A stretch of DNA of 64,000 nt from Thiodiazotropha sp037384425 (lineage in GTDB: Bacteria; Pseudomonadota; Gammaproteobacteria; Chromatiales; Chromatiaceae): NCBI GenBank assembly GCA_037384425.1, contig JARROA010000002.1, positions 135,358 through 199,357 of the forward strand, written 5' to 3'. Below are positions 57,501-64,000 of this stretch, piece after piece (positions within the stretch are counted from its first letter, which is position 1; each line of letters begins with the position of its first letter). Both the position numbers and the translations under genes were made by a program. The notes beneath the pieces are model-generated. The model made no database searches and had not been told where the DNA came from. It worked only from the letters and a program-made list of their open reading frames with translations.

Positions 57501-60500
57501 GAAAGCCTTGACTTTTGGTCCATGGGGTCAGGCGGAGGTAGTGATGCGATATGGGATATGGGCGCACTATACGATGTGATTTCCGTATTTCCGCTGATCG
57601 ATCATGAGCCGTTTCCACATGAAGGCATTGAATATACCGTTTGGGGTAGCAATGATCCCACTGCCATATTTCCGGATGAATGGAAAATGGCAACACTCAT
57701 CAGAGTCTATGGCCAGGGATGGGCTGATAACAGTTCAAGCTGCACTGAAGCGATAAATATCGATGACTATGCCGGACTCTACACCTTCGGTTATGAATCG
57801 TTCCGCTACGTTCGCCTCAAAGCGGATAATTCAATCACCATATTCGATACGCCAGATTACACAACTTTCAGTAGTACTGGCGACGATGGCGTGCAACCCG
57901 GTTGGCAATCCAGTGAATCTGAAATTGATGCCATTGGGGGGATGCTTTGTGATGTCAAACCTGTTGCAGAAGCTGGTGACCCTATATATGGACTCTCCGG
58001 TGATACGATACAGTTCGATGGCTCGGCGTCACAAGGCAATATCCAGTCATACGGATGGGATCTTGACGGCGACAGAGAGATCGATCTTAGCGGCAGTCAG
58101 CCGACTTGGGTCTTCAATGCGGGATTCGATCAAGATGCCACACTGTATGTTGTCGATGACCGCGGTTGTGTGGGTACGGATACCACACACGTCACTATAA
58201 CACTGGACATACCTCGGCCAGATTTGACAGTTTCTGAATTTAGCCGTGAGCAGATCAAAACCAATCTGCAGACCCTGCAAGTCAGAGGGAGCGTCCGGAT
58301 TACGGTGGCTAACATTGGTGTTGCCGATGTTATTTCGCCTGCGATTGTAAGTATTTTTGAGGATACGAATAAAAATGGTACCTACGACGTGGGAGTGGAT
58401 AACAACTTAGGTACTACGACAACGCCGTCTGGATTGCCGCGTGATGGCTCGTTAAGTATGGAGATACCTCTTAATGGCGAGATCTCGTTCAGAGATAATC
58501 ACATCTACGCTATGGTTGATAGCGGCGCCCAGATAGAGGAGAGCAATGAGACCAACAATATAGCATCGACTCTAAGCGAGTGTCGCGCTACGCCGCCACA
58601 GGCAGGCGATCTCTCACTTGAAATGAAATGGCTGTGGCGCGGATCTGTTGCGAGGCCAGATTCGTATTATATTTACGGTCCAGTCATGGTAGGTCAGCTA
58701 AGTGATGATAATAGTGATGGCGTAATCAATACCAGCGATACACCCGATCTCGTGTTCACTTCAAATGGCGGTGTGTTGAATGTCGTCAGTGGCGATGATG
58801 GGCATGATATCTGGACTGATACCACTCATTACATCGCAGATCATGGAAGCCCAACGCTTGGCGATATTGACGGTGATGGGATTGTGGAGATTCTGGTCAC
58901 CAGAAGAGATCGCACGCAGCTCTTAGCATTTGAACACAATGGTGATCTAAAGTGGTCCGTGCCGGCCGGTCCCAAACATCCAAATGCCACGAGAGACGGT
59001 ATTGCAATCGCCGATCTTGATCACGACGGCAGTCCTGAAATTATTCTGGGTCGCCGTGTTTATTCTGCGGAAGGTAACCTGGTCTGGGAAGGCAGCCGGG
59101 ATTATGCGGGGCAGAGATCATATGGCTTCCTCTCAATCGCGGCAGACGTCGACAATCAGGGTGATATGGAGGTGGTCGCAGGTCGCACGCTCTACGATTC
59201 AAGCGGTAATGTGTTATGGCATCGTTCTGATCTAAGCAGTGACGGTTTCAACGGCATCGGAAATTTTGATGACGACGACTTTGCGGAGATTGTGCTCGTT
59301 GCCGGCGGCAGAGTGTATGTGCTTGAACATACGGGAGAAACAAAGTGGGGGCCTGTCAGCCTCCCCGGAGGGGGCTATGGCGGTGCCCCAACGGTAGGAG
59401 ATTTCGATGCTGACGGAGAGCCGGAGATCGGCGTCGCTGCCAGCAGTAACTATGTGGTTTTTGAGACTGATGGTAGTGTCAAGTGGACCGCGCCTGTCAG
59501 AGATTACAGTTCCAGTCGTACTGGTTCCTCTCTATTTGACTTCGAATCGGATGGTAGCGCTGAAGTGCTGTATGCCGACGAGCGTAACTTCTATATCTAC
59601 GATGGAAAGACCGGCGAAGAATTGGTCAACATACAGAATGGATCACCAACGGTGCTTGAGTACCCGGTCGTTGCGGATGTCGACAACGATGGCAGTGCCG
59701 AGATCGTATTGGCATCCTATCCCTATCTGGGGGGAAGCGGCGGCCTTCGCGTTTTTGAATCAGCGGGTGCGGGATGGGCGCCCACACGTTCAATATGGAA
59801 TCAACACTCCTATCATATTGATAACATCAATGACGATGGCACAATCCCTCGGTATGAGACGGCATCTTGGCTCACGCACAATACCTATAGATTGAATACT
59901 TTTCCCGATCGTGACCCGCTTGATCTGCCTGACCTCAGCGCTTCCAGGCTAAAAGTCATCGACAACGGAGTGGGACAGCCCGCCAGTCTCTCGGTACGTG
60001 TTGGGAATTCCGGTGCTGGTCCGCTTCCGGGAGAATCCAAAATCGCTTTCTACCAGGGAGATCCTCAACAGGGAGGTATTCTCCTGGGTGAGCGTACCGT
60101 CAGCAATATGCCGTCGGGCAGTTACCAGGATGTCACACTGGACAACATCCCCACGCTGCGCGACAGCGCCGATATCTATGCCGTAGCGGATGCCGGTAAC
60201 CATCTGTTTGAGTGCAATGAAACAAATAACCGTGTGGTACTCCCAGTAAGCGTTCAATCCCGCTCAGGCAACATTGATGTGAGTACGGATTCACCGGCTT
60301 ACGGACCTGATTCAATCGTTGGATTCAACGTTTCTGTAACGAATACCAGCGCATTGCCTGGTGAGTTCATAGTTAAGCTACAGGTGGTTGACCAGAGCGA
60401 TACACCCGTAATCAATTTCGATAACAGGGATGTTGGTCCTCTAGATGGCACCGAAGCAATCGCTTTCGCTGAAAACTGGAATTCTCAAAACACACTAGCC

Positions 60501-62954
60501 GGCCCCTACCGGCTCCAGGGTGAGCTGTATGGGCGCGATGGGACTTTGCTCGACAGTTCAACGAGTCTCTTCGATATCCGACATGCAGAAGATGTCTCAA
60601 CTTCAAAACTGAATCTGCGAATTAATACCGATAAGGCTATCTACAACACGTCAGACCAGGTCAGAATTGAAGATCTGGTACAGAATCTCACGACCAATAA
60701 CAAGATTACCGGCGCTATGCTTCAAGTTCGCGTCACTGATCCTCTAGGTAGTGAAACGATGATCACTGATCAGCAGATTGCGGAACTGATGCCAAGAGGG
60801 CAGCGTGGATTCGAGAGTCTGTTCAGTCTGCAAAACGCAGCGGAAGGTTCGTACCAAGTGGTTGGTCAGGTTATCGCACTAGGTGGCGGTATTTTGGCCA
60901 GCGATAGCGCGGTATTCAATGTTCAAGAGGACACTTTCTTGAGCCTGTCGGCAAATGTCACCGCTCAGAATCCCAGTATCTACCAAGGGGACACGGAGGT
61001 CTGCGCAGATTCGATTACACACCGTGGCACTTTGTCGCTCGATAACCTGAACCTTCGTCAAGTGCTTATTGCGACTGAGCCTGAGCAACAGATCAGCAGT
61101 GCCGGGCAGGCCATTTCCTTGGCGGCAGGTGATAGCTGGAGCGATATTCGTGGCATAGATACAGCCTCTCTCGAAGTGGGAACATACGCTTGCGTACTCC
61201 AAGCAGAAATCACAGGCGAATGGGAAACATTGGCCTTTGCCTATTTTCAGGTGCTGGAGCCGCCTATTAACATTGATATTGCTTTGGGTCATGGTGATCA
61301 TGGCCGGGTACTTGTCCTGTTGGATGCTAGTGGCGAGAAGTGCTCCGGTGTGAGAGAGCTCAACATAGAAACAGATATTGATGGTGAACTAGAGCCAGAG
61401 GCATCTGTAGTTGTTGAGTTGTTCGACAAAAATGATGTCCTCATCGATAGGGAGCACGCCCATCTTGATACGCGATCGGTCAACCAGCGAGTGGGATCAG
61501 GCGGGATTGACCTCTCCATTCTCGACTTCAGTGCGAATCATATCAGCCTCGGTCTTGACGGCGCTGGCTCAGCAAAAGGGGTGTTAGGTAATGGCTACAG
61601 GGCATTGGCGACCATCACGCGGCCGGACGGTAGGATGCGTTTCGACAGTGGACACTTTTCTGCGGACTGCAATCGGGATGAGGGGCAGCATCACCGGCAC
61701 GGCAATTACCGCACAGCCTCTGTCAGTATGATAAAAGCAAAGCATCATTCTCATGAAGATCATCATCTGCCATCGCTGCGAGTGCAGCAAGACTTCCTGG
61801 AGTTGCTCCTGAGTCAATCGGGCTGGTCCTACACAATAGTCACTGACAAAGAAGCGTTTAAACAGGAGCTGCGCAGTGGCGCTTACTCGACCTATCTGCT
61901 GTTGTCTGAGCGCGTCAAACTTGACGAGAAAACACAAAAAGAGCTCCGTGAGGCCGTCTACAGAGGCGAAGGATTGCTGGTTGCCGGTGGTCATGACCAT
62001 CGCCAGGGCAGACTGGACCAGGCATTAGGTATTCGTTTCATGGGTAAACACAACAGAGCGACCGGTATCGTGCTTTCTGAATCTGAACTGCATTCCGCCG
62101 CTACAGCCTCATTTTCCTTGCCTGACAAGAAGCCAAGAGTTCGCACCGATGGCGCGATCGTCAATGGAGTTTTCATGTCAAATGCGGTGCAAACACAAGA
62201 GCCGGCCGTGACTACCTTTGACTATGGTCTCGGCCGCTCGGCGTATGTGGGCTACGATCTGCTGGCAGAGGCGGCATTGACGGAAAGCCATCAATCGATT
62301 CATGCGCAATTGATTTTGGCGGGCCTGAACTATGTCGATTATTCTCCAGAAGTACCGCTTGCCGGCCAGGCCTATCCGCTCCGGCTGAGTTTGACCAATC
62401 AGGGTATTGCGACCCCAGGACGAGCACGCATAGCGCTGCCGGAGGATGTGCTCGTTATCGACAGCGGTGGTGCCATGCTGACAGACCCGACTACACTAAT
62501 CTGGCCCTTTGATCTCGGCTTGGACGAAACCCTTGTCTTCGAAACCTTGTTGAGTCTGCCGCAGCACACGGTAGATGTTCAGGCTGTTGTGCAAACGGGT
62601 ATCGAACCTGACTATGTGGATCACGCAACAGCGGGTGTTCTGATCACACCGCAACCGGGATTCAGTGCCCAGGATGCACTCGATGCGGTAGAGGCGGTCG
62701 ACAGCAGGGACTATAGAAAGGTCAAAAAATACCTGATGTGGGCAGTCGAGGATGTCACAGCGAATTGCTATGAAAAGGCACTGGATGCCCTGGTGCGTGC
62801 GTCTGATGAGCTGATCAGGATAGGCTCGCCGGAGAGCGAATCCATTCGTGAGATAGTGGCCTCGGCGATAAGAAGCGTCTCGCTCATGATCGAGCCCGCA
62901 TCGTGTCACAGGCCTGGCCATTGTTCGCATGAGCGCAGACTAAAGCTTCATTAG
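54588..62954 (+). CDS. Giant secreted multidomain protein (toroid repeats, CarboxypepD_reg, PKD, CARDB, FG-GAP, GATase-like)
   Basis: A 2788-residue exported protein, much more AT-rich than its neighbours. ATG 54588 follows AGGGAG and a signal peptide (LVFFLLFVLTANVASA); the open frame back to TTG 54513 is not needed. In order: prenyltransferase-like alpha toroid repeats (about 30-285; FLLDRQNTDGGWS); six carboxypeptidase-regulatory-like repeats (about 290-815); a cadherin-like domain; an unrecognised Cys-containing domain (about 905-1120); PKD; CARDB; an FG-GAP/VCBS propeller (about 1345-1770; DIDGDGIVEI, DVDNDGSAEI); CARDB; Ig-like domains; a His-rich linker (KHHSHEDHH); a glutamine-amidotransferase-like fold (LLVAGGHDHRQGRLD); a DUF11-like domain; and a helical tail. 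A surface adhesin or assembly scaffold is likely, but no experiment supports this. It is followed by a transglutaminase-type gene. Confidence 0.85.
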   Translation: MAQAMHGRFKQIQSLVFFLLFVLTANVASAIDSAWLSSQQTSDGSFESSNAIASTFQATSEAILAIYALDESSQSGIPAAIQYLENDTFQSTEHLAQLTMVNLASGRDASTYLSELANRASADGGFGELPGYDSTAIDTAYALNAMASAGLQLSDTASYAIAFLLDRQNTDGGWSNRKNVTSLYVTALVSSALQRYRHHYVLNDALERANGLLISSRDTQGAIGDVFETAMALIALAPMTYDRSLYQNTVDYLTSVQLADGSWNTDVYTTALALRALNAVQTIVPTDPSSGIVSGLITDSVTGSPLANVEIGVEVNSRIKTTTTDTHGLYVITDIEVGSASLSASVDGYLSIVASGSVVAGQTLNFSPSMARDPTPRSLHLVGTVADGTNGSWLHGARVSILNSDYLAITDTSGNFSISGVPPGSYTVEVSHAGYAPRLYSLSSPDGGSMNLGKMSLLPEIAQVSTGTVRGLVTDSTNGKPLTGVAVAITGSDIKSTVTDDTGHFLIDSVSPGDIVFTASLNGYNSASADAIVNANAISTLNITLLPIGQLASSTLDIKGNVVDAVTLKPLQDARVEVLDSAYNLTVDGDGAFHISDIPAGIIDVEVAHPGYLSKRYSISAPDGGVVSIGSVGLVQDNSSTTTGAVRGIVTDALSGMPLHGAEISLSGSDNQVVNSGVDGRFSLPSVTPGSLTVSATIQDYRTSVATGVVVAGGLLDVTMELVKSDDPTTATVIGNVVDAHTLSPLSGVLITIEGDGHETQSAANGEFVLSGAPAGVFQVRVQLLGYNAITYNVNAPDGGLVDLGRIALAQDTPVSSNHTPVITSAAPDSAVAGLMYQYQVTAEDSDGDTLTYGISDNPGGMEIDPDSGAISWIPTADQSGMHEYSVVVSDDKGSVATQSVSVNVQISGYPTYVITDVETLNGMVVDGLVPDNYRLGSYLSGGRSGTWRAVSANGCGFAYTEEADAKASAAESLDFWSMGSGGGSDAIWDMGALYDVISVFPLIDHEPFPHEGIEYTVWGSNDPTAIFPDEWKMATLIRVYGQGWADNSSSCTEAINIDDYAGLYTFGYESFRYVRLKADNSITIFDTPDYTTFSSTGDDGVQPGWQSSESEIDAIGGMLCDVKPVAEAGDPIYGLSGDTIQFDGSASQGNIQSYGWDLDGDREIDLSGSQPTWVFNAGFDQDATLYVVDDRGCVGTDTTHVTITLDIPRPDLTVSEFSREQIKTNLQTLQVRGSVRITVANIGVADVISPAIVSIFEDTNKNGTYDVGVDNNLGTTTTPSGLPRDGSLSMEIPLNGEISFRDNHIYAMVDSGAQIEESNETNNIASTLSECRATPPQAGDLSLEMKWLWRGSVARPDSYYIYGPVMVGQLSDDNSDGVINTSDTPDLVFTSNGGVLNVVSGDDGHDIWTDTTHYIADHGSPTLGDIDGDGIVEILVTRRDRTQLLAFEHNGDLKWSVPAGPKHPNATRDGIAIADLDHDGSPEIILGRRVYSAEGNLVWEGSRDYAGQRSYGFLSIAADVDNQGDMEVVAGRTLYDSSGNVLWHRSDLSSDGFNGIGNFDDDDFAEIVLVAGGRVYVLEHTGETKWGPVSLPGGGYGGAPTVGDFDADGEPEIGVAASSNYVVFETDGSVKWTAPVRDYSSSRTGSSLFDFESDGSAEVLYADERNFYIYDGKTGEELVNIQNGSPTVLEYPVVADVDNDGSAEIVLASYPYLGGSGGLRVFESAGAGWAPTRSIWNQHSYHIDNINDDGTIPRYETASWLTHNTYRLNTFPDRDPLDLPDLSASRLKVIDNGVGQPASLSVRVGNSGAGPLPGESKIAFYQGDPQQGGILLGERTVSNMPSGSYQDVTLDNIPTLRDSADIYAVADAGNHLFECNETNNRVVLPVSVQSRSGNIDVSTDSPAYGPDSIVGFNVSVTNTSALPGEFIVKLQVVDQSDTPVINFDNRDVGPLDGTEAIAFAENWNSQNTLAGPYRLQGELYGRDGTLLDSSTSLFDIRHAEDVSTSKLNLRINTDKAIYNTSDQVRIEDLVQNLTTNNKITGAMLQVRVTDPLGSETMITDQQIAELMPRGQRGFESLFSLQNAAEGSYQVVGQVIALGGGILASDSAVFNVQEDTFLSLSANVTAQNPSIYQGDTEVCADSITHRGTLSLDNLNLRQVLIATEPEQQISSAGQAISLAAGDSWSDIRGIDTASLEVGTYACVLQAEITGEWETLAFAYFQVLEPPINIDIALGHGDHGRVLVLLDASGEKCSGVRELNIETDIDGELEPEASVVVELFDKNDVLIDREHAHLDTRSVNQRVGSGGIDLSILDFSANHISLGLDGAGSAKGVLGNGYRALATITRPDGRMRFDSGHFSADCNRDEGQHHRHGNYRTASVSMIKAKHHSHEDHHLPSLRVQQDFLELLLSQSGWSYTIVTDKEAFKQELRSGAYSTYLLLSERVKLDEKTQKELREAVYRGEGLLVAGGHDHRQGRLDQALGIRFMGKHNRATGIVLSESELHSAATASFSLPDKKPRVRTDGAIVNGVFMSNAVQTQEPAVTTFDYGLGRSAYVGYDLLAEAALTESHQSIHAQLILAGLNYVDYSPEVPLAGQAYPLRLSLTNQGIATPGRARIALPEDVLVIDSGGAMLTDPTTLIWPFDLGLDETLVFETLLSLPQHTVDVQAVVQTGIEPDYVDHATAGVLITPQPGFSAQDALDAVEAVDSRDYRKVKKYLMWAVEDVTANCYEKALDALVRASDELIRIGSPESESIREIVASAIRSVSLMIEPASCHRPGHCSHERRLKLH
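55458..57030 (+). repeat. Six carboxypeptidase-regulatory-like repeats in A/B alternation
   Basis: Six protein repeats of about 88 residues begin near 55458, 55718, 55984, 56248, 56515 and 56776. Odd repeats (A) share VRGLVTDSxxGxPL with T-rich loops. Even repeats (B) share GNVVDAxTLxPL and end in APDGGxVxLGxxxL. The duplication unit is therefore an A+B pair, present three times. This is protein-level repetition; the DNA copies have diverged. Confidence 0.75.
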
Positions 62955-63197
62955 TTACAGATATCGTGCGGAACGCCAGATTGAGTGACCGGAGCAATGA
63001 GGTTGGTCAAAGTAAATGTGAATTAACCCTCAGTAGCATCATGTGGAAGCCGGTGTTTCAGTGCGTTTCGCACTGTAGAGCAGAGGTGTAAGGCAGTTAT
63101 CTGCTTGAGAATGTTCCGATCGCCACCGCGGCGATGACGAGGCACTACCGGTATGAAATTGAAGTCAAGGAATCAGTTATATTAAGGAATGGATGTG
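62955..63197. other. Intergenic region between the two large surface-protein genes
   Basis: About 240 bp without a recognisable gene, terminator or repeat. It is mixed in composition and contains the ribosome site AAGGA at its right end. Confidence 0.5.
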
Positions 63198-64000
63198 ATG
63201 GTGAATTCTCCCACTGAAACCCTACGTAAGTTCACGCTATTCATGCGTGGCGTGGCCGCAACCGTCGCACTGACCTTCAGCGCCCTCATCCTGGCCCCCA
63301 CCGCCCAGGCGGTACAGCAGTACGACTGGAGCTTCAGCTCAAACACGGCAGAATCGGTAGAGACACGACTCTCTGAAACGATGCTCCAGGTCAAGCAGCT
63401 ATTGGAACAGCTCGACGCCAAACAGACGGCAGGGCAGGAAGCTTCAGCTGAACTCGCCGCATTAGAACAAGCCAAGGAGATTCTGGAAAATCTCGACGAG
63501 GAGATGACTCAAAAACTGTCCGACACTGCGCAGAATATCCGAGACAAAGGCCTACCGGAGGTCATCCGGCAGCGCCATCAGGAGATGATGGAACAGTACC
63601 ACCAGGAAATGGCCACCCTGCGCGCCAACCTCGAGGCCATCGACGCCGCTGATGACCCGCAGACCGCCCATAAGGCCGTGGAAAAGGCCAAGACCCATGT
63701 CAAATCCAAATACCAGAAACGCCCCGACCAGGTCTTCGACGAAGCGGACATCCGCAGTCGCGGACACAAGCCTAACCCTGACAACAAGCCCAAACAACGC
63801 CCAGCCGACTACCGCGGCGCCGGCCTGTTCAGCAACCCCTATCCGCAACTGGCCGCCCTGGGCGATTTCACCTTCGATCAACTGCCCGGCGCGAACGACC
63901 CGGCCTACCTGGGCGAAACCGACGAAATCGTCCTCACCCAGCCCATCCGCGACAAGGCCGCAGAACTCCAATACGACCCGGTGAAGATCCACCACTGGGT
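63198..64000 (+). CDS. Exported protein with N-terminus of a transglutaminase-type large protein, partial
   Basis: An open frame from ATG 63198 to the end of the window (267 complete codons, no stop). A signal peptide (RGVAATVALTFSALILAPTAQA) is followed by a coiled-coil region (about 50-165; LLEQLDAKQTAGQEASAEL, EEMTQKLSDTAQNI) and a linker rich in Lys, Pro and Asp. The last part (LPGANDPAYLGETDEIVLT, YDPVKIHHWV) resembles the start of transglutaminase-like domains in large RHS-type or surface proteins. Catalytic Cys, His and Asp would lie beyond the window. ATG 63198 fits AAGGA 9 bases upstream; ATG 63189 is too close. GC rises inside the gene. It may act with the giant protein upstream. 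Confidence 0.72.
   Translation, partial: MVNSPTETLRKFTLFMRGVAATVALTFSALILAPTAQAVQQYDWSFSSNTAESVETRLSETMLQVKQLLEQLDAKQTAGQEASAELAALEQAKEILENLDEEMTQKLSDTAQNIRDKGLPEVIRQRHQEMMEQYHQEMATLRANLEAIDAADDPQTAHKAVEKAKTHVKSKYQKRPDQVFDEADIRSRGHKPNPDNKPKQRPADYRGAGLFSNPYPQLAALGDFTFDQLPGANDPAYLGETDEIVLTQPIRDKAAELQYDPVKIHHW

Overview
The window is chromosomal DNA of a Gammaproteobacterium. Most of it is GC-rich. The order carA-carB-greA-yhbY-rlmE-ftsH-folP-glmM-tpiA-secG-tRNA-Leu is the one known from Pseudomonas and relatives, and accA-tilS is another gammaproteobacterial pairing. A complete 14-gene nuo operon sits between the secG/tRNA-Leu block and tRNA-fMet. That layout and the accessory genes would fit a free-living or symbiotic, possibly sulfur-oxidising gammaproteobacterium, but nothing here fixes the genus.

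Layout. 1-2.9 kb: the end of a phosphite uptake and oxidation cluster (ptxB' ptxC ptxD ptxE). 3-8.3 kb: two small accessory genes, then a zinc-acquisition group (DUF2946-type protein, outer-membrane barrel, znuA, znuB; no ATPase here), then a lipoprotein. 8.4-12.6 kb (minus): a periplasmic sugar-binding-type protein whose gene overlaps a membrane PAS-GGDEF-EAL c-di-GMP enzyme. 13-15.3 kb: accA and tilS. 15.3-18.6 kb: palindromic repeats, a tandem pair of unknown paralogues, an exopolysaccharide-type sugar transferase and a 57-residue lipoprotein on the minus strand. 18.7-25.2 kb: a FecR-TPR-beta-barrel fusion and a CHASE2 nucleotide cyclase, divergent from a Crp-type regulator. 25.2-25.7 kb: a probable structured RNA ending in a strong terminator. 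25.7-27.1 kb: cnoX and trxC, divergent. 27.3-39.3 kb: the conserved housekeeping block. 39.4-54.1 kb: nuoA-N and tRNA-fMet.

From 54.2 kb onward the picture changes. Where related genomes continue with rimP-nusA, this one has a much more AT-rich segment with a 2788-residue secreted multidomain protein (toroid-type repeats, six carboxypeptidase-regulatory-like repeats in an alternating A/B pattern, PKD/CARDB modules, an FG-GAP propeller, a His-rich linker and an amidotransferase-like domain). It is followed by the start of a second exported protein that resembles the N-terminus of large transglutaminase-domain proteins and runs off the window. This looks like an acquired surface or secretion module and is the best candidate here for an undescribed system.

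Other signals: two families of paired palindromic (REP/REPIN-like) repeats, a composite inverted-repeat element between greA and yhbY, an exact 16-bp repeat (GTGAATTTGTCACATC) ahead of two envelope-related loci, two genes that look leaderless (accA and the Crp-type regulator), several non-AUG starts (ptxE, carA, folP, glmM), and a cyclase whose purine-recognition pair appears altered.
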